57,396 nucleotides of DNA from Methylophilaceae bacterium (GCA_029244935.1 JAQWQF010000026.1:1-57396); one strand, 5' to 3'. Counted from the first letter of the stretch, positions 16,333-27,765 are shown. Numbers and translations are program-made. The notes: generated from the sequence alone by a model not told the origin.

Positions 16333-18795
16333 TTAAAGCTTCCTTGCCACTTCAACTGTTTCATATACTTCAATCTGGTCACCAACATTAATATCGTTAA
16401 AATTCTGAATAGAAAGGCCACATTCATAATTTGCTTTTACTTCCTTAGCATCTTCTTTGAAGCGCTTGAGTGAATCTAACTCGCCATCATATATCACCAC
16501 ATTATCTCTAAGAATACGAATTTTCGAATTTTTTCTAATTAATCCTTCAAGCACATAACATCCAGCAATTGTTCCAATTTTAGATGCTTTAAAAATATCT
16601 CTAATTTCTACTAAGCCAAGAGTAACTTCTTTCGTTTCTGGAGATAATAATCCACTTAGTGCAGATTTAACCTCATCCACAGCTTCATAAATAATACTGT
16701 AATAGCGAACATCGACCTCTAAATTAGCTGCTAATTTCCGTGCGCCACCCTCTGCTCTCACATTAAATGCAAGAACGACTGCATTTGATGCCGTTGCTAA
16801 ATTAATGTCAGACTCATTCACTGCTCCCACAGCTGAATGAATTACATTAACTCTTACTTCATCAGTTGATAATTTTTGAAGAGAGCCTGCTAGAGCTTCG
16901 TAGGATCCCTGAACATCTGATTTGATAATTAATGGTAAAACTTTTACCTCTCCATCTGCTATTTGATCAAAAATATTCTCTAATTTAGACGCTTGTTGCT
17001 TAGCAAACTTAACGTCCCTGAATTTTCCTTGCCTAAACATTGCAATCTCTCTAGCTTTTTTCTCATCATTCAACACAATAAATTCTTCGCCAGCATTTGG
17101 TACACCAGATAATCCAATTACTTCCACAGGAATTGATGGGCCGGCTTTTGATACTTTATCTCCAACCTCGTCAATCATTGCTCTAACTCTTCCAAAGGCG
17201 GTTCCTGCTAAGATAATATCACTAGGATTTAATACTCCCGATTGAACTAATAAAGTAGTAACAGGGCCACGCCCCTTATCTAGCCTACCTTCGACAACAA
17301 CACCTTTTGCGGGTGTATTAATCGAGGCTTTTAATTCTAGTACCTCAGCCTGTAATAATATTGCGTCCAATAAATTATCGATTCCTTGTCCTGTTATTGC
17401 TGAAACCTCAACAAACATTGCATCACCACCAAGCTCCTCGGGAATCACTTCATGTGTTAAAAGTTCACTCTTTACTTTTTCTGAGTTTGCATCAGGTTTA
17501 TCAATCTTGTTTATTGCAATAATTAGCGGAACATCGGCAGCTTTTGAATGATTAATTGCTTCGATTGTCTGGGGCATGACTCCATCATCAGCCGCAACAG
17601 CCAATACAACCACATCTGTTGATTTTGCTCCTCTTGCTCGCATTTCAGAGAAAGCTGCATGTCCGGGAGTATCTAAAAAAGTAATCATGCCCTTAGCTGT
17701 TTCGACGTGATAAGCACCGATATGCTGTGTAATCCCACCTGCTTCACCAGAGGCAACTTTTGTCGTTCTTATATAATCCAGCAATGATGTTTTTCCATGA
17801 TCGACATGTCCCATCACTGTAACAACTGGTGGACGAGACTCAATAATAGCGTCAATTGTTTCATCGCTATCTAATAAAGACTCTGGATCATTCTCTATTG
17901 CAGCTTGTGGTTTATGGCCCATTTCTTCAACCACAATCATCGCAGTATCTTGATCTAAGATTTGATTAATTGTAACCATCATTCCCATACCCATAAGATT
18001 TTTAATTACTTCAGCAGCTTTAACAGCCATCTTATGAGCTAAATCAGCCACAGAAATAGTTTCTGGAACCAAAATATCTCTTACAATCGGCTCTGATGGA
18101 GCAGTAAAATTTGGCTCTTCATCGTCTCTAATCTTATTTTTTGTTTTTGGAGAACGCCATCCACTTTTTCCAGAATCATTTCTTCCCCTAACAGGACGTT
18201 TCTTTATTGTCCTATCCACCCATTTTTCTTTTGGCTTTTTATCTTTTTCGGCTTTAACTCCAATTTTTGATGCTGGCCGATGCAATGTTCCATCATTAGC
18301 AGGTTCTTCTTTCTTTGCTTCATCAACAGGAGATTGTTTCTTAATTATTTCAGCGGCTTGAATTTCTGCAAGAGCAGAATGCCTTTTAGCTTCGTCGTCT
18401 CTTATACTTTTTTGATGATTATCTACAACTTCAACAGGGGTCTCAGGTTTTTTTGTCTTAACTTCTTCAGAAATATTTTGAATTTTCTTTTCTTGATCCG
18501 GCTTTACTAACGTTCTCTTCTTTCTAACCTCTACCTGAATTGTTCTAGCTCGTCCCTCGCTATCCGTTTTTCTTATTTCAGTATTTTGTTTGCGTGTTAA
18601 TGTAATTTTAGATTTAGGTTTTTGATCACCACCATGTGAATTACGAAGAAAACCTAAGAGTGCAGCTTTGTCTGATTCAATAAGCTCATCCGAAGCATCT
18701 GACTTATTTACGCCTGCACTTTTTAATTGCTCTAGCAATAAATCTATTGGTAAACCCAATTCATTTGCAAACTTTTCTACTGTAGATGTTTCCAT
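16333..18795 (-). CDS. infB: translation initiation factor IF-2
   Basis: The 820-residue protein has an N-terminal IF2 domain (about 1-50), a long lysine- and glutamate-rich linker (about 55-240), and the GTPase core. The core shows G-H-V-D-H-G-K-T-S (about 330-338), D-T-P-G-H (near 375) and N-K-I-D (near 430), followed by domains II-IV that bind fMet-tRNA. It brings initiator tRNA to the ribosome. The N-terminal half is shorter than that of E. coli IF2 (890 residues), mostly in the linker. A GGAG site precedes the ATG. nusA lies 19 bases upstream and rbfA two bases downstream. Confidence 0.98.
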   Translation of the reverse strand: METSTVEKFANELGLPIDLLLEQLKSAGVNKSDASDELIESDKAALLGFLRNSHGGDQKPKSKITLTRKQNTEIRKTDSEGRARTIQVEVRKKRTLVKPDQEKKIQNISEEVKTKKPETPVEVVDNHQKSIRDDEAKRHSALAEIQAAEIIKKQSPVDEAKKEEPANDGTLHRPASKIGVKAEKDKKPKEKWVDRTIKKRPVRGRNDSGKSGWRSPKTKNKIRDDEEPNFTAPSEPIVRDILVPETISVADLAHKMAVKAAEVIKNLMGMGMMVTINQILDQDTAMIVVEEMGHKPQAAIENDPESLLDSDETIDAIIESRPPVVTVMGHVDHGKTSLLDYIRTTKVASGEAGGITQHIGAYHVETAKGMITFLDTPGHAAFSEMRARGAKSTDVVVLAVAADDGVMPQTIEAINHSKAADVPLIIAINKIDKPDANSEKVKSELLTHEVIPEELGGDAMFVEVSAITGQGIDNLLDAILLQAEVLELKASINTPAKGVVVEGRLDKGRGPVTTLLVQSGVLNPSDIILAGTAFGRVRAMIDEVGDKVSKAGPSIPVEVIGLSGVPNAGEEFIVLNDEKKAREIAMFRQGKFRDVKFAKQQASKLENIFDQIADGEVKVLPLIIKSDVQGSYEALAGSLQKLSTDEVRVNVIHSAVGAVNESDINLATASNAVVLAFNVRAEGGARKLAANLEVDVRYYSIIYEAVDEVKSALSGLLSPETKEVTLGLVEIRDIFKASKIGTIAGCYVLEGLIRKNSKIRILRDNVVIYDGELDSLKRFKEDAKEVKANYECGLSIQNFNDINVGDQIEVYETVEVARKL

Positions 18796-18814
18796 TCAAA
18801 CTCCAATAAATTAT

Positions 18815-20281
18815 TTAAACAAACCATGGCGCACGCGCTGTCATTATTAAATTCTTTGCTTTTTCTTCATCAACTTTGACCAAATCTAGCAATTCATCAG
18901 CTGCCAATTCTGCCAGATCTTCCATAGATACCACTCCTTTTGAAGCTAATAGCTTTGCCATATCTGCATCCATTCCATCCATCGATAATAAATCTTCAGC
19001 AGGCTCAGCGACTTTTTCTTCTTTTGCTATAGCATCAGTTAAAATTGCAGCTGTTGCCCTTGATCTTAGTTCTGTAACTGTATCTTCATCAAATGCTGCT
19101 ATTTGGACCATCTCATCAATAGGCACATAAGCTACCTCCTCAATAGTTGAGAAGCCCTCTTGGACTAGAATGTCTGCAACATCTTCATCAACATCTAGTT
19201 TCTCAATAAATAGTTGGCTTACAGAAGCATATTCGTCCTTTGTTTTCTGATCAGACTCCTCTTCCGTTAAAATATTTAATTCCCATCCTGTTAATTCAGA
19301 TGCAAGCCTTATATTTTGTCCTCCCCTCCCAATCGCTTGGGCAAGTTGCTCCTCTGAGACAGCTAGATCCATACTGTGCTTATCCTCATCAACAACTATG
19401 CTAGAAACCTCAGCTGGAGCCATTGCATTAATAACAAACTGAGCTGGCTCAATAGACCATAAAACTATATCTACTCTTTCTCCTGCTAATTCTCCTGTTA
19501 CGGCTTGAACGCGCGAACCTCTCATACCCACACAAGTTCCAACAGGATCTAGTCTTTGGTCATTGCCTTTAACTGCAATCTTTGATCTGAGTCCAGGATC
19601 TCTTGATGCGGACATAATTTCTAATAATCCTTCTTCAATTTCTGGAACTTCTAACTCAAAAAGTCGTTTAAGAAACTCAGGGTCAGTTCTGGAGAGAACC
19701 AACTGTGGCCCACGAATGCTATCGTCAATTTTTAAAAGAATTGCCCTAATACGATCTCCAACTCTTAAATTCTCTTTTGGAATCATTTGCTCTCGCGGCA
19801 AAACTGCATCCAACCTACCAATTTCAATAATTGCATTTCCTCTTTCCATTCTTCTAATTTGTCCAGATACTAATTTCTCATCTCTCGCTAAGAAGTCATT
19901 TAAAATCTGTTCACGCTCTGCTTCTCTTACCTTTTGCAAAATAACCTGTTTTGCTGCTTGAGCTCCAATCCTTCCAAATTCAACTGAATCAATTGGCTCT
20001 TTTATAACTTCATTCTCTAATTTTCCTTGAGCTCGTTTGTCAGCAGGAGAAATTTCTGCATCTGGATTCTCAATTAATTCCTCCGGAATAATTGTCCAAC
20101 ATTGAAAAGATTGATATTCACCGCTCTCTTTATCAATCTCTACTCGAATATCAACGCCTGCATCATATTTTTTTTTGGTAGCTGATGCCAAAGCTAATTC
20201 TAAGGCTGTAAATATTAAATCTCTCCCAACATTTTTCTCATGGGCAAGTGCATCTACAAGTAATAAAATCTCACGACTCAT
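18815..20281 (-). CDS. nusA: transcription elongation/termination factor NusA
   Basis: The 488-residue protein has the NusA N-terminal polymerase-binding domain (1-125), an S1 domain (about 135-200), two KH domains (with V-G-M-R-G-S-R-V and A-I-G-R-G-G-Q-N) and two C-terminal acidic helix-hairpin-helix repeats (about 360-420 and 435-485) as in E. coli. It controls pausing, termination and antitermination. The start has GGAG at good spacing. It lies 22 bases after rimP and 19 before infB, as in most Proteobacteria. Confidence 0.98.
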   Translation of the reverse strand: MSREILLLVDALAHEKNVGRDLIFTALELALASATKKKYDAGVDIRVEIDKESGEYQSFQCWTIIPEELIENPDAEISPADKRAQGKLENEVIKEPIDSVEFGRIGAQAAKQVILQKVREAEREQILNDFLARDEKLVSGQIRRMERGNAIIEIGRLDAVLPREQMIPKENLRVGDRIRAILLKIDDSIRGPQLVLSRTDPEFLKRLFELEVPEIEEGLLEIMSASRDPGLRSKIAVKGNDQRLDPVGTCVGMRGSRVQAVTGELAGERVDIVLWSIEPAQFVINAMAPAEVSSIVVDEDKHSMDLAVSEEQLAQAIGRGGQNIRLASELTGWELNILTEEESDQKTKDEYASVSQLFIEKLDVDEDVADILVQEGFSTIEEVAYVPIDEMVQIAAFDEDTVTELRSRATAAILTDAIAKEEKVAEPAEDLLSMDGMDADMAKLLASKGVVSMEDLAELAADELLDLVKVDEEKAKNLIMTARAPWFV

Positions 20282-20303
20282 TTTTTTCTCCGGCTTGTTA
20301 TCT

Positions 20304-20741
20304 TCATAATTTTGGATCTAATCGGGCTCTATCAATTTGATCAAAATCAATCTCAATTAACGAGTTCTCTGATTCCAACAAAACAATATTTCCTTTTATT
20401 CCTTTTATTACACCACTAAAATTTTTTCTATCTAGAATTGGTATGCGGGTCTTAATTTTTACCCTTTCTTCCTTGAAGCGTTCATAATCATTCAAATTCT
20501 TAACAACTCTATCAACTCCTGGAGATGATACCTCCAGTCTTCCATACTCTATATCCTCTTCAACTGACAAAACATGATTCAATTGATTGCTCACAACAAC
20601 ACAATCATCAATATTAACTGAATCTAATTTATCAATAAACACTCTTAAAAGCTGGCCATGATTGATTATTTCAATATCAACTAGTTCATATCCTAATTGT
20701 GTAACTGTTTTATCAATTAAATTTTCTAAATCTATAGCCAA
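20304..20741 (-). CDS. rimP: ribosome maturation factor RimP
   Basis: The 145-residue protein has the RimP pattern: an N-terminal domain with L-R-V-F-I-D-K and D-C-V-V-V-S (about 29-50), the conserved E-V-S-S-P-G-V-D-R (about 71-79), and a C-terminal SH3-like domain. It is needed for efficient 30S assembly. The start is TTG (minus strand 20741-20739) with GAGGA upstream at suitable spacing; no in-frame ATG lies close. It is the first gene of the operon, behind the tyrS terminator. Confidence 0.95.
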   Translation of the reverse strand: MAIDLENLIDKTVTQLGYELVDIEIINHGQLLRVFIDKLDSVNIDDCVVVSNQLNHVLSVEEDIEYGRLEVSSPGVDRVVKNLNDYERFKEERVKIKTRIPILDRKNFSGVIKGIKGNIVLLESENSLIEIDFDQIDRARLDPKL

Positions 20742-20773
20742 ATTTTTATGTCCTCAATACATTACTCTCAAAC

Positions 20774-20793
20774 AAAAAAAGGGCCATAGGCCC
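20774..20793 (-). terminator. tyrS terminator
   Basis: On the minus strand GGGCC-TAT-GGCCC is followed by seven T, a clear factor-independent terminator. It separates tyrS from the rimP operon. Confidence 0.85.
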
Positions 20794-20857
20794 GTTCAAC
20801 AAGATCCGAATTATATCAATAAATTCAATAAATTGGAAGAATAATATTACTAGAATT

Positions 20858-22051
20858 TTACAATACTGAGACCCGAGCAAATTTTCTTTTTCCCACTTGT
20901 ATAATAATTACTGTATCACTTAAAATTAACTTTTTTGGGTCTACGAATTTCTCACCATTAACCTTAATTCCTCCGCCATCAATTAAGCGCATAGCTTCGG
21001 AAGTACTTGATACTAGGTTTATTTGCTTAAGCAGCTTAGGCACTGTAATACCAGTCTCGTCGCTAATAACTTCAAAATTAGGGATATCTTCTGGAATTTC
21101 ACCCTTTGCTCTAACATTAAAATTATTTTCTGCCCTCTCTGAGGCTTCAGCATCGTGAAATCTTTCAACTATCTCTTTTGCAAATTCAACTTTAATGTTT
21201 TTAGGATTTTCTCCTGAATCACCTCTTAATTTCCACGACTTAATTTCTTCAGGAGTTTTCAAAGATAAAAGGTCTATATAACGCCACATTAAACTATCTG
21301 AAATTGATAAAATTTTTGCAAAGATACTTTCAGGCGCCTCATCTATACTTATATAATTATTTAATGACTTAGACATTTTTTGAACACCATCAAGCCCTTC
21401 TAGAAGTGGCATAGTCAAAATACATTGTTGTTCCTGGTCAAAGTGTTTTTGTAACTCACGGCCCATTAATAAGTTAAACTTTTGATCTGTCCCTCCAATC
21501 TCAATATCTGATTTTAGTGCTACTGAATCATATCCTTGCAGTAATGGATATATAAACTCATGAATTGCAATAGGCTGTTTTGATTTATATCTTTTAGAGA
21601 AATCATCTCGTTCTAACATTCTTGCAACAGTATGTGTTGAAGCAAGCTTGAGAACTCCACTGGCCCCTAGATCATTTAACCAGGATGAATTAAAAACAAT
21701 CTCAGTTTTCTCTCTAATTAAAATTTTAAATACTTGGTCTGAATAACTCTCAGCATTTTTCTTGACATCTTCTTTTGATAAAGGCGGTCTAGTTACATTC
21801 TTCCCGGTTGGGTCTCCAATCATCCCAGTAAAATCTCCAATCAAAAAGATGACTTCATGACCTAAATCCTGGAATTGTCTTAATTTGTTCAATAAAACTG
21901 TATGTCCCAAATGTAAATCAGGGGCAGTAGGGTCAAATCCAGCCTTAATTCTAAGAGGATTACCTTTTTTTAATTTATCAATTAATTCAGATTCAATTAG
22001 AATCTCATCTGAACCCCGCTTAATTAAATTTAATGTCTCTTCAATTTTCAA
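20858..22051 (-). CDS. tyrS: tyrosyl-tRNA synthetase
   Basis: The 397-residue protein is a class Ic synthetase: H-L-G-H (about 47-50) after D-P-T-A-P-D-L, the K-M-S-K-S loop (K-M-S-K-S-L-N, about 229-235) and a C-terminal S4 RNA-binding domain (about 335-395). It matches the longer TyrZ-like bacterial type. It charges tRNA-Tyr. The start is TTG (minus strand 22051-22049), with GGAA eight bases upstream and no alternative ATG before the next stop. It is transcribed divergently from anmK and ends in a strong hairpin. Confidence 0.97.
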   Translation of the reverse strand: MKIEETLNLIKRGSDEILIESELIDKLKKGNPLRIKAGFDPTAPDLHLGHTVLLNKLRQFQDLGHEVIFLIGDFTGMIGDPTGKNVTRPPLSKEDVKKNAESYSDQVFKILIREKTEIVFNSSWLNDLGASGVLKLASTHTVARMLERDDFSKRYKSKQPIAIHEFIYPLLQGYDSVALKSDIEIGGTDQKFNLLMGRELQKHFDQEQQCILTMPLLEGLDGVQKMSKSLNNYISIDEAPESIFAKILSISDSLMWRYIDLLSLKTPEEIKSWKLRGDSGENPKNIKVEFAKEIVERFHDAEASERAENNFNVRAKGEIPEDIPNFEVISDETGITVPKLLKQINLVSSTSEAMRLIDGGGIKVNGEKFVDPKKLILSDTVIIIQVGKRKFARVSVL

Positions 22052-22166
22052 TGAAATTTTCCAGTTAATCAGTAATTAGTATAATTCTAGCTCAATTATG
22101 ATTTTAAAAATATTAGTACTTTTTTTAGGCTTGTATTAAAAAATAAAGTTGTCACAATTAAAAGTA

Positions 22167-23261
22167 ATGAAAAATGAAAAATTAATCTTTGGAGTAATGT
22201 CAGGTACCAGTCTAGATGGGATTGATGTGGTATTAATAAAGGTAACCAATAATCAAATAGAATTAATTGACTTTGCGCATAAGCCTTACTCAGATTCACT
22301 AATCAATTCTCTATTATTACTTCAAACGCCTAGCCATAATGATTTAGAGGTAAGTATTGAGTTAGGCCTACTTCATGCAAAGATTACTGAATCAATAATT
22401 AATAATATGCTAAAAAAATTAAATATTAAACCCAAAGACGTTTGCTGCATAGGTTATCACGGACAAACTATCAGGCATCAACCAATAAAGAAATTCTCTA
22501 TTCAGATTGGCAATGCTCATATGCTGGCAGAGAAAACAAATATCGCAGTTGTGGCAGATTTTAGAAATAGAGATATCATTGCTGGCGGTCAGGGAGCGCC
22601 TTTAGTTCCTGCATTTCATCAGCAAGTATTTGCTTCTCAGGTTAGGAATAGAGTGATCATTAACATAGGGGGCATAAGCAACATAACCTATCTTAAAACC
22701 GATCATAAATTAATCGGGTTTGATTGTGGTCCAGGGAATCTTCTGCTGGATTATTGGATACAAAGAAATAAAAATAAAAAATATGATAACCAAGGGAAAT
22801 GGGCTAGCACTGGAAAAATTATTTCTAATTTACTTGCAGAATTTATGAAAGAGCCTTTTTTTCGAAAAAAACCTCCAAAAAGTACTGGGAGAGATTTATT
22901 TAATTCTAGCTGGTTAGAAACCTTTAATCATAAAAAGCACAATCCAGAAGATATTCAACGTACCCTTCTAGAGCTAACTGCTGTTTCTATAAATCAGAGT
23001 ATAGAAAGATATTGTAATGAAGCAGATGAAATATTTATATGTGGTGGTGGTAGTAAAAATATATTCCTAAAATATAGATTGGAGCAATTAACTGGACTTA
23101 AAATAAACGATACAGAAACATTAGGAATTCCTTCGCAAGCAGTAGAGGCGATAGCATTCGGGTGGTTAGCAAATGAAAGTATAAATAATATACCTAATAA
23201 CTCACCGAGCATTACTGGATCATCGGGCAAGAGAATCCTAGGAATAACTCATCCCGCCTAA
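22167..23261 (+). CDS. anmK: anhydro-N-acetylmuramic acid kinase
   Basis: The 364-residue protein has the AnmK features: [12 protein letters not shown] near the N terminus, G-Y-H-G-Q-T-I (about 95-101), N-I-G-G-I-S-N, F-D-C-G-P-G-N and the late C-G-G-G-S-K-N. It opens the 1,6-anhydro ring of anhMurNAc and phosphorylates it, the entry step for recycling peptidoglycan sugars. I choose ATG 22167 over the TTG at 22149 because it gives the normal family start before the ATP-binding motif. It runs in the same direction as gltA. Neighbouring cell-wall genes include the L,D-transpeptidase and glmS, both distant. Confidence 0.95.
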   Translation: MKNEKLIFGVMSGTSLDGIDVVLIKVTNNQIELIDFAHKPYSDSLINSLLLLQTPSHNDLEVSIELGLLHAKITESIINNMLKKLNIKPKDVCCIGYHGQTIRHQPIKKFSIQIGNAHMLAEKTNIAVVADFRNRDIIAGGQGAPLVPAFHQQVFASQVRNRVIINIGGISNITYLKTDHKLIGFDCGPGNLLLDYWIQRNKNKKYDNQGKWASTGKIISNLLAEFMKEPFFRKKPPKSTGRDLFNSSWLETFNHKKHNPEDIQRTLLELTAVSINQSIERYCNEADEIFICGGGSKNIFLKYRLEQLTGLKINDTETLGIPSQAVEAIAFGWLANESINNIPNNSPSITGSSGKRILGITHPA

Positions 23262-23311
23262 AAATAAATATTTTAAGTTATAATAGACGTCTGCAAATAC
23301 CCCAAAATAAT

Positions 23312-24580
23312 ATGGCTTCAGATAAATCAAAGATTATTATCGACAACAAAGAAATTGAGCTCCCAGTAACGAAGGGAACAATTGGGCCGTCAGCAATTGA
23401 TATTAGAAACCTCAATAAAGAGAATATTTATACCTTTGACCCTGGCTACTTATCAACTGCATCGTGTAGTTCTGCTATTACATATGTTGATGGCGATGGC
23501 GGAGAACTTCTGTATCGTGGCTATCCAATTGAGCAGTTATCCGAAAAATGTGACTTTTTAGATGTATCTTATCTATTATTTTATGGAGAACTCCCAACTT
23601 CTAAACAAAAAGAAGTCTATCAGTCAACGATCAATGGACATACATTGATCCATGATCAGTTAAATAGTGTTTTTAGAGGCTTTAGAAGAGATGCACATCC
23701 CATGGCAGTTATGACTGGGGTTGTCGCCTCTATGTCAGCCTTTTATTTTGATGAAATGGATGTAGATAACCGCAAACATCGGAAATTATCTGCTGAAAGA
23801 TTAATAGCAAAACTACCAACGATAGGTGCATGGAGCTATACATATAGTCTTGGCCTCCCCTTTGTATATCCACAGAATGATTTAGGCTATGCTGGAAACT
23901 TTCTTAATATGATGTTTTCAAGCCCCAATAAAAAATATCAAAATAACCCCGTTCTTACACAAGCATTAGAGAAAATTCTTATCCTTCATGCTGACCATGA
24001 ACAAAATGCATCAACATCCACAGTAAGGTTAGTTGGCTCATCTGGGGCTAATCCTTATGCATGTATTGCAGCAGGAATTGCATCTTTATGGGGACCCGCT
24101 CATGGCGGGGCTAATGAAGCAACCTTAAAAATGTTAGCTGAAATGAAAAATGAAAGTCGTATAGGTGATTATATAAAAAGAGCGAAAGATAAAGATGATG
24201 ATTTTCGTCTAATGGGTTTTGGACATCGCGTTTATCGAAATAAGGATCCTCGTGCTGAAATAATGAAAATAACCTGTCACGAAGTTCTTAATGAGTTAAA
24301 TTTAAGTAATGAACCCTTATTTAAATTAGCCTTAGCTTTGGAAAAAATTGCCCTTGAAGATGAATACTTTGTAGAAAAGAAGCTATATCCAAATGTTGAC
24401 TTCTATTCCGGCATAGTTATGCGCGCACTTGGTATCCCAAACTCCATGTTTACGGCAGTTTTTGCAATTGCTCGAACAGCAGGATGGGTATCACATTGGA
24501 ATGAAATGCTAAGCGACAAGGAAAACAAAATTGGTCGTCCTCGCCAAGTTTATACGGGTCAAACTAAAAGAAATTTATAG
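23312..24580 (+). CDS. gltA: citrate synthase
   Basis: The 422-residue protein is a type II (hexameric-type) bacterial citrate synthase. Catalytic histidines are seen in G-P-A-H-G-G-A-N (about 263-270) and M-G-F-G-H-R-V-Y-R (about 300-308), and the aspartate in N-V-D-F-Y-S-G (about 362-368). It condenses acetyl-CoA and oxaloacetate at the entry of the TCA cycle. A perfect TATAAT lies about 30 bases before the ATG. The gene ends seven bases from the convergent erpA, with no obvious terminator between. Confidence 0.98.
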   Translation: MASDKSKIIIDNKEIELPVTKGTIGPSAIDIRNLNKENIYTFDPGYLSTASCSSAITYVDGDGGELLYRGYPIEQLSEKCDFLDVSYLLFYGELPTSKQKEVYQSTINGHTLIHDQLNSVFRGFRRDAHPMAVMTGVVASMSAFYFDEMDVDNRKHRKLSAERLIAKLPTIGAWSYTYSLGLPFVYPQNDLGYAGNFLNMMFSSPNKKYQNNPVLTQALEKILILHADHEQNASTSTVRLVGSSGANPYACIAAGIASLWGPAHGGANEATLKMLAEMKNESRIGDYIKRAKDKDDDFRLMGFGHRVYRNKDPRAEIMKITCHEVLNELNLSNEPLFKLALALEKIALEDEYFVEKKLYPNVDFYSGIVMRALGIPNSMFTAVFAIARTAGWVSHWNEMLSDKENKIGRPRQVYTGQTKRNL

Positions 24581-24587
24581 GCCCTAT

Positions 24588-24938
24588 CTAAACAGAAAAA
24601 GAAGACCCACATCCACAAGTACTTGTTGCTTGAGGATTCTTAATTACAAATTGTGAGCCCTGAACATTGTCCTGATAGTCTATTTCAGCACCAGTTAAAT
24701 ATTGAAGACTCATAGGGTCAATTAATAATGTTACCGAATCTTTTATTACTTTTGTATCATCATCATTTATGGATTCTTCAAATGTAAATCCATACTGGAA
24801 GCCTGAACAACCACCTCCACTTACAAAAACTCTAAGCTTAAGGTCTGGAGTCCCTTCTTCTTCAATTAGCTCTTTAACTTTACTTACAGCATTATCAGTA
24901 AAGTTTACTGGCGTTGGCATTGCTAATTCTGTTGTCAT
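24588..24938 (-). CDS. erpA: iron-sulfur cluster insertion protein ErpA
   Basis: The 116-residue protein is an A-type carrier with the three cluster-binding cysteines: Cys44 in [11 protein letters not shown] and Cys108/Cys110 in S-T-C-G-C-G-S-S-F. The F-x-Y-G-F form and length fit ErpA, which delivers Fe-S clusters to apoproteins, including those of isoprenoid synthesis and respiration. It is the last gene of a group with a bactofilin and a coiled-coil membrane protein, a neighbourhood I remember from other Betaproteobacteria. GGAG is present before the ATG. Confidence 0.95.
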   Translation of the reverse strand: MTTELAMPTPVNFTDNAVSKVKELIEEEGTPDLKLRVFVSGGGCSGFQYGFTFEESINDDDTKVIKDSVTLLIDPMSLQYLTGAEIDYQDNVQGSQFVIKNPQATSTCGCGSSFSV

Positions 24939-24950
24939 ACTTTTCTCCTA

Positions 24951-25355
24951 TTACTTCTCATTTTTCACGTCAATTTCTTTTGCATATTGCTTAATAGCAT
25001 TATTGCTCATCAATTTAAGTGTTCCCAAAATCTTTGCTCCTGCATGGGCTTCTAGTACCTTATACTCTATATCACCAATTATGTCAGCTTGTGGGTGTAT
25101 CTCAATATAGTTTAAGGCTCTAATATTACCTGTTACTTTTCCACCAATAATAGCATTATGAACAATTATATTCCCTTTAACCTCACTTCCCTCGCCCATA
25201 ATTAGAGTGCCATTATCTCCCCCTAGAACATTTACATTGCCGATAATTTTGCCGTCAAGCCTAATACCTCCAATATATGTAGTATCTCCCTTAATAACAA
25301 AGTCTTCATTGATGAGTGTATCAATATTAAATTTATTTTTTTTCTTAAAAAGCAT
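24951..25355 (-). CDS. bactofilin (polymer-forming cytoskeletal protein)
   Basis: The 134-residue protein consists of a short basic N terminus and a right-handed beta-helix-like repeat region with regular glycine, isoleucine and valine spacing (I-G-G-I-R-L-D-G-K-I-I-G-N-V and following turns, about 25-110), typical of bactofilins. These self-assemble into nucleotide-free filaments and recruit cell-wall enzymes. Its start overlaps the stop of the upstream coiled-coil membrane protein by one base, so the two are translationally coupled. That fits a membrane anchor plus filament pair. Confidence 0.92.
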   Translation of the reverse strand: MLFKKKNKFNIDTLINEDFVIKGDTTYIGGIRLDGKIIGNVNVLGGDNGTLIMGEGSEVKGNIIVHNAIIGGKVTGNIRALNYIEIHPQADIIGDIEYKVLEAHAGAKILGTLKLMSNNAIKQYAKEIDVKNEK

Positions 25356-25717
25356 TATTTTGGCCTTTTTCCAACGATTTTTTCATAAAATAGAATATCT
25401 TCTTTTAACTCAATATTCTTTTGTTTTGCAATATCTAATTCCTGGGTGAGTTTATCATAGGACTTTGACTCCATTTGTATCTGTAAAACTTTTTCTCGCA
25501 TACTTTTATCAATTTCACTGTTAATATTTTCTAATTCTGCAATTCTTAAAAGAAAGCCTGTAATCTTACCACCATCATATATTTTATAAGAAAATAAAAA
25601 GCTCAAAGAAAATGTCAATAAAATGATTAGCAGATATTTTGGCCATAATTGATCTATTCTAACTTTAGCTTTCCTATGAGTTAAAGAGTGTTTTCTTTTT
25701 CTGGATATATTATTCAT
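25355..25717 (-). CDS. single-pass membrane protein with periplasmic coiled coil
   Basis: This 120-residue protein has a basic cytoplasmic N terminus (R-K-R-K-H-S and more, 5-25), one membrane segment (about 28-46), and a C-terminal heptad-rich helix (about 58-112). It resembles the longer DUF6776 proteins found at this locus in Betaproteobacteria, but only the N-terminal part seems present; that comparison is from memory. The layout resembles small bitopic envelope proteins. Direct coupling to the bactofilin gene (one-base overlap) suggests it tethers or positions the filament. Function unknown. Confidence 0.7.
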   Translation of the reverse strand: MNNISRKRKHSLTHRKAKVRIDQLWPKYLLIILLTFSLSFLFSYKIYDGGKITGFLLRIAELENINSEIDKSMREKVLQIQMESKSYDKLTQELDIAKQKNIELKEDILFYEKIVGKRPK

Positions 25718-25729
25718 TCATTAAGCCTA

Positions 25730-26770
25730 TTATGGATAAATAGCAGATAAATCTATGCCGGTACTTTCAGGCCAGTCCATCATAATGTTCATATTCTGTA
25801 TTGCTTGGCCGGACGCGCCTTTAACTAAATTATCAATTACAGATAAAACTACGAGTCTATTGGAATCTGGGATTTTATAAAAAGAAAGTCTACATAAATT
25901 TGACCCTCTTACCGACTTTGTTTCGGGGCAACTCCCTGGTTCCAAAACATCAACAAATAGTTCATCGTTATAATATTGATTAAAAATTACTGACGGATCA
26001 AAGTCCTTAATACAGTCAACATATAAAGTTGCATGAATACCTCTAACCATAGGTATTAAATGAGGAATAAATGTCAGCTTAATTTTGTTTGAACCTGTAA
26101 TAGCTTTTAAATTTTCTTCAATTTCTGGCATATGTCGATGCCCCGTTAAGCCATATGCTCTAAAATTCTCAGATGATTCTGACATTAATAGCGGTGTTTC
26201 TGTTTTTTTTCCAGCGCCACTAATTCCTGATTTTGCATCTGCAATTATCGTTTCAGTATTTATTAAGTTGCTTTTAATTAAAGGCACTAATGCTAATTGA
26301 ATAGCCGTTGGATAGCATCCTGGGTTTGCAACTAATTGAGCATCCTTAATTGCTGCTCTATTTACCTCTGGTAATCCATAAATAGCTTTTTTTAATACAT
26401 CGGTCGCTTCGTGTTTCATTTCATACCACTTTTCCCAAATAGAAACATCTTGAATTCTGAAGTCAGCAGCTAAATCAATAACCTTAACTCCATTTTCTAA
26501 TAATTCCTTAACATGCTTCATTGCAATTCCGTTCGGAGTTGCAAAAAAAACTAGTTCTGCTTCTTTTAGCTTTGCTTCAGCTGGATCTACATAAGTATGA
26601 GAAATACTACCTCTAAGTGATGGATGGACATCTGACACTAATTTACCAGCATCATGTCTAGATGTAATTTGATGAATAATGATATTCGGATGACTTATTA
26701 ATAACCTTAATAATTCAATGCCAGTATATCCAGAGCCCCCAACTACGCTAACTTTAATTTTTGACTTCAT
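25730..26770 (-). CDS. argC: N-acetyl-gamma-glutamyl-phosphate reductase
   Basis: The 346-residue protein has the N-terminal NADP-binding G-G-S-G-Y-T-G (11-17), the catalytic cysteine in N-P-G-C-Y-P-T-A (about 148-155), and the H-R-H-M-P-E histidine motif (about 215-220). It performs the third step of arginine synthesis, reducing N-acetylglutamyl phosphate to the semialdehyde. It lies downstream of rplM-rpsI, separated by a terminator, and 12 bases before the coiled-coil/bactofilin/erpA genes. argH is elsewhere in the window. Confidence 0.97.
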   Translation of the reverse strand: MKSKIKVSVVGGSGYTGIELLRLLISHPNIIIHQITSRHDAGKLVSDVHPSLRGSISHTYVDPAEAKLKEAELVFFATPNGIAMKHVKELLENGVKVIDLAADFRIQDVSIWEKWYEMKHEATDVLKKAIYGLPEVNRAAIKDAQLVANPGCYPTAIQLALVPLIKSNLINTETIIADAKSGISGAGKKTETPLLMSESSENFRAYGLTGHRHMPEIEENLKAITGSNKIKLTFIPHLIPMVRGIHATLYVDCIKDFDPSVIFNQYYNDELFVDVLEPGSCPETKSVRGSNLCRLSFYKIPDSNRLVVLSVIDNLVKGASGQAIQNMNIMMDWPESTGIDLSAIYP

Positions 26771-26810
26771 ATTAGTATTTTATGCTTTTATTATAGATTT
26801 ATGTTAATAA

Positions 26811-26836
26811 AAAAAAGCCGCTGAGGCGGCTTTTTT
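26811..26836 (-). terminator. rplM-rpsI terminator
   Basis: GCCGC-TGAG-GCGGC flanked by A6 and T6 is a strong hairpin three bases after the rpsI stop. It can also act in the opposite direction. Confidence 0.9.
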
Positions 26837-26839
26837 GTT

Positions 26840-27232
26840 TTATCTTTTCGAAAACTGTTTTTTTCGCCTTGCTTTTCTAAAGCCAACTTTCTTCCGTTCA
26901 ACTTCGCGGTCATCCCGTGTAACATAACCTGCACTTGATAATTCCGGTTTTAACGCAATATCATAATCCATTAAAGCTCTAGTTATTCCGTGCCTCACAG
27001 CTCCAGCCTGACCAGACTCACCTCCACCGATTACATTAATTTTTATATCGAAAGTTGCAGTATTATTTGTCAATTCTAAGGGTTGCTTCAAAATCATTTG
27101 AGATGTGTATCTTGAAAAATATTCATCTACTGGTTTATTATTAACTACAATGTTTCCCTTGCCCGGTTGTATAAAAACCCTAGCAATTGAACTCTTTCTT
27201 CTGCCCGTTCCGTAGTAATATTTTCCTATCAT
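26840..27232 (-). CDS. rpsI: 30S ribosomal protein S9
   Basis: The 130-residue protein is full-length S9: [12 protein letters not shown] (9-20), [13 protein letters not shown] (about 69-81), and a basic C-terminal tail ending K-K-Q-F-S-K-R, whose last residues contact P-site tRNA. It follows rplM with a 13-base gap, the near-universal L13-S9 operon. Confidence 0.98.
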   Translation of the reverse strand: MIGKYYYGTGRRKSSIARVFIQPGKGNIVVNNKPVDEYFSRYTSQMILKQPLELTNNTATFDIKINVIGGGESGQAGAVRHGITRALMDYDIALKPELSSAGYVTRDDREVERKKVGFRKARRKKQFSKR

Positions 27233-27245
27233 AATTTTCCTGAGT

Positions 27246-27674
27246 TTATAGTGTTATTGGTTGCGGCTGTTGGGCTGCATGCTGATGCTTGTCACCTGCA
27301 TAAACCTTCATTTTTTTAACCATAGCATAGCCAAGAGGCCCTTTAGGCAACATACCCTTCACGGCTTTCTCTAAAGCACGTCCAGGGAACCTATTCTGCA
27401 TATTTTTAAAGTTTGTTTCATATAATCCACCAACGAAACCTGAGTGCCGATAATAAATTTTACCTTCATCTTTATTACCTGTTACTTTTATTTTATCTGC
27501 ATTAATTACAACAATATAATCTCCAGTATCAACATGAGGAGTATAAATTGCTTTATGTTTACCTCTTAGTCTATGAGCTATAGCGCTCGCAAGTCTGCCA
27601 AGTGTTGCATCAGTGGCATCTACTAATAACCAGTCTCTTTGAACTTCATGTGATTTTGCAGAAAATGTTTTCAT
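27246..27674 (-). CDS. rplM: 50S ribosomal protein L13
   Basis: The 142-residue protein has the L13 pattern [15 protein letters not shown] (16-29), G-D-Y-I-V-V-I-N-A (about 48-56), and M-L-P-K-G-P-L-G (about 108-115). L13 is an early-assembly protein of the large subunit. It begins the L13-S9 operon, has a near-consensus promoter about 45 bases upstream, and carries only a weak ribosome binding site. Confidence 0.98.
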   Translation of the reverse strand: MKTFSAKSHEVQRDWLLVDATDATLGRLASAIAHRLRGKHKAIYTPHVDTGDYIVVINADKIKVTGNKDEGKIYYRHSGFVGGLYETNFKNMQNRFPGRALEKAVKGMLPKGPLGYAMVKKMKVYAGDKHQHAAQQPQPITL

Positions 27675-27717
27675 TATTTATAACCAATCATTTACAAAAA
27701 AAAAATTTAAGAGGCGA

Positions 27718-27747
27718 ATTCTAGTCTATTTCCATATCTTTTGTCAA
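27718..27747 (-). promoter_or_regulatory. rplM-rpsI promoter
   Basis: On the minus strand TTGACA (27747-27742) and TAGAAT (27723-27718) lie 18 bases apart, followed by a TCGCCTC discriminator. The perfect -35 and GC-rich discriminator fit a strong ribosomal-protein promoter under stringent control. Confidence 0.7.
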
Positions 27748-27765
27748 TGTTTTAAGGGCGTTTCC

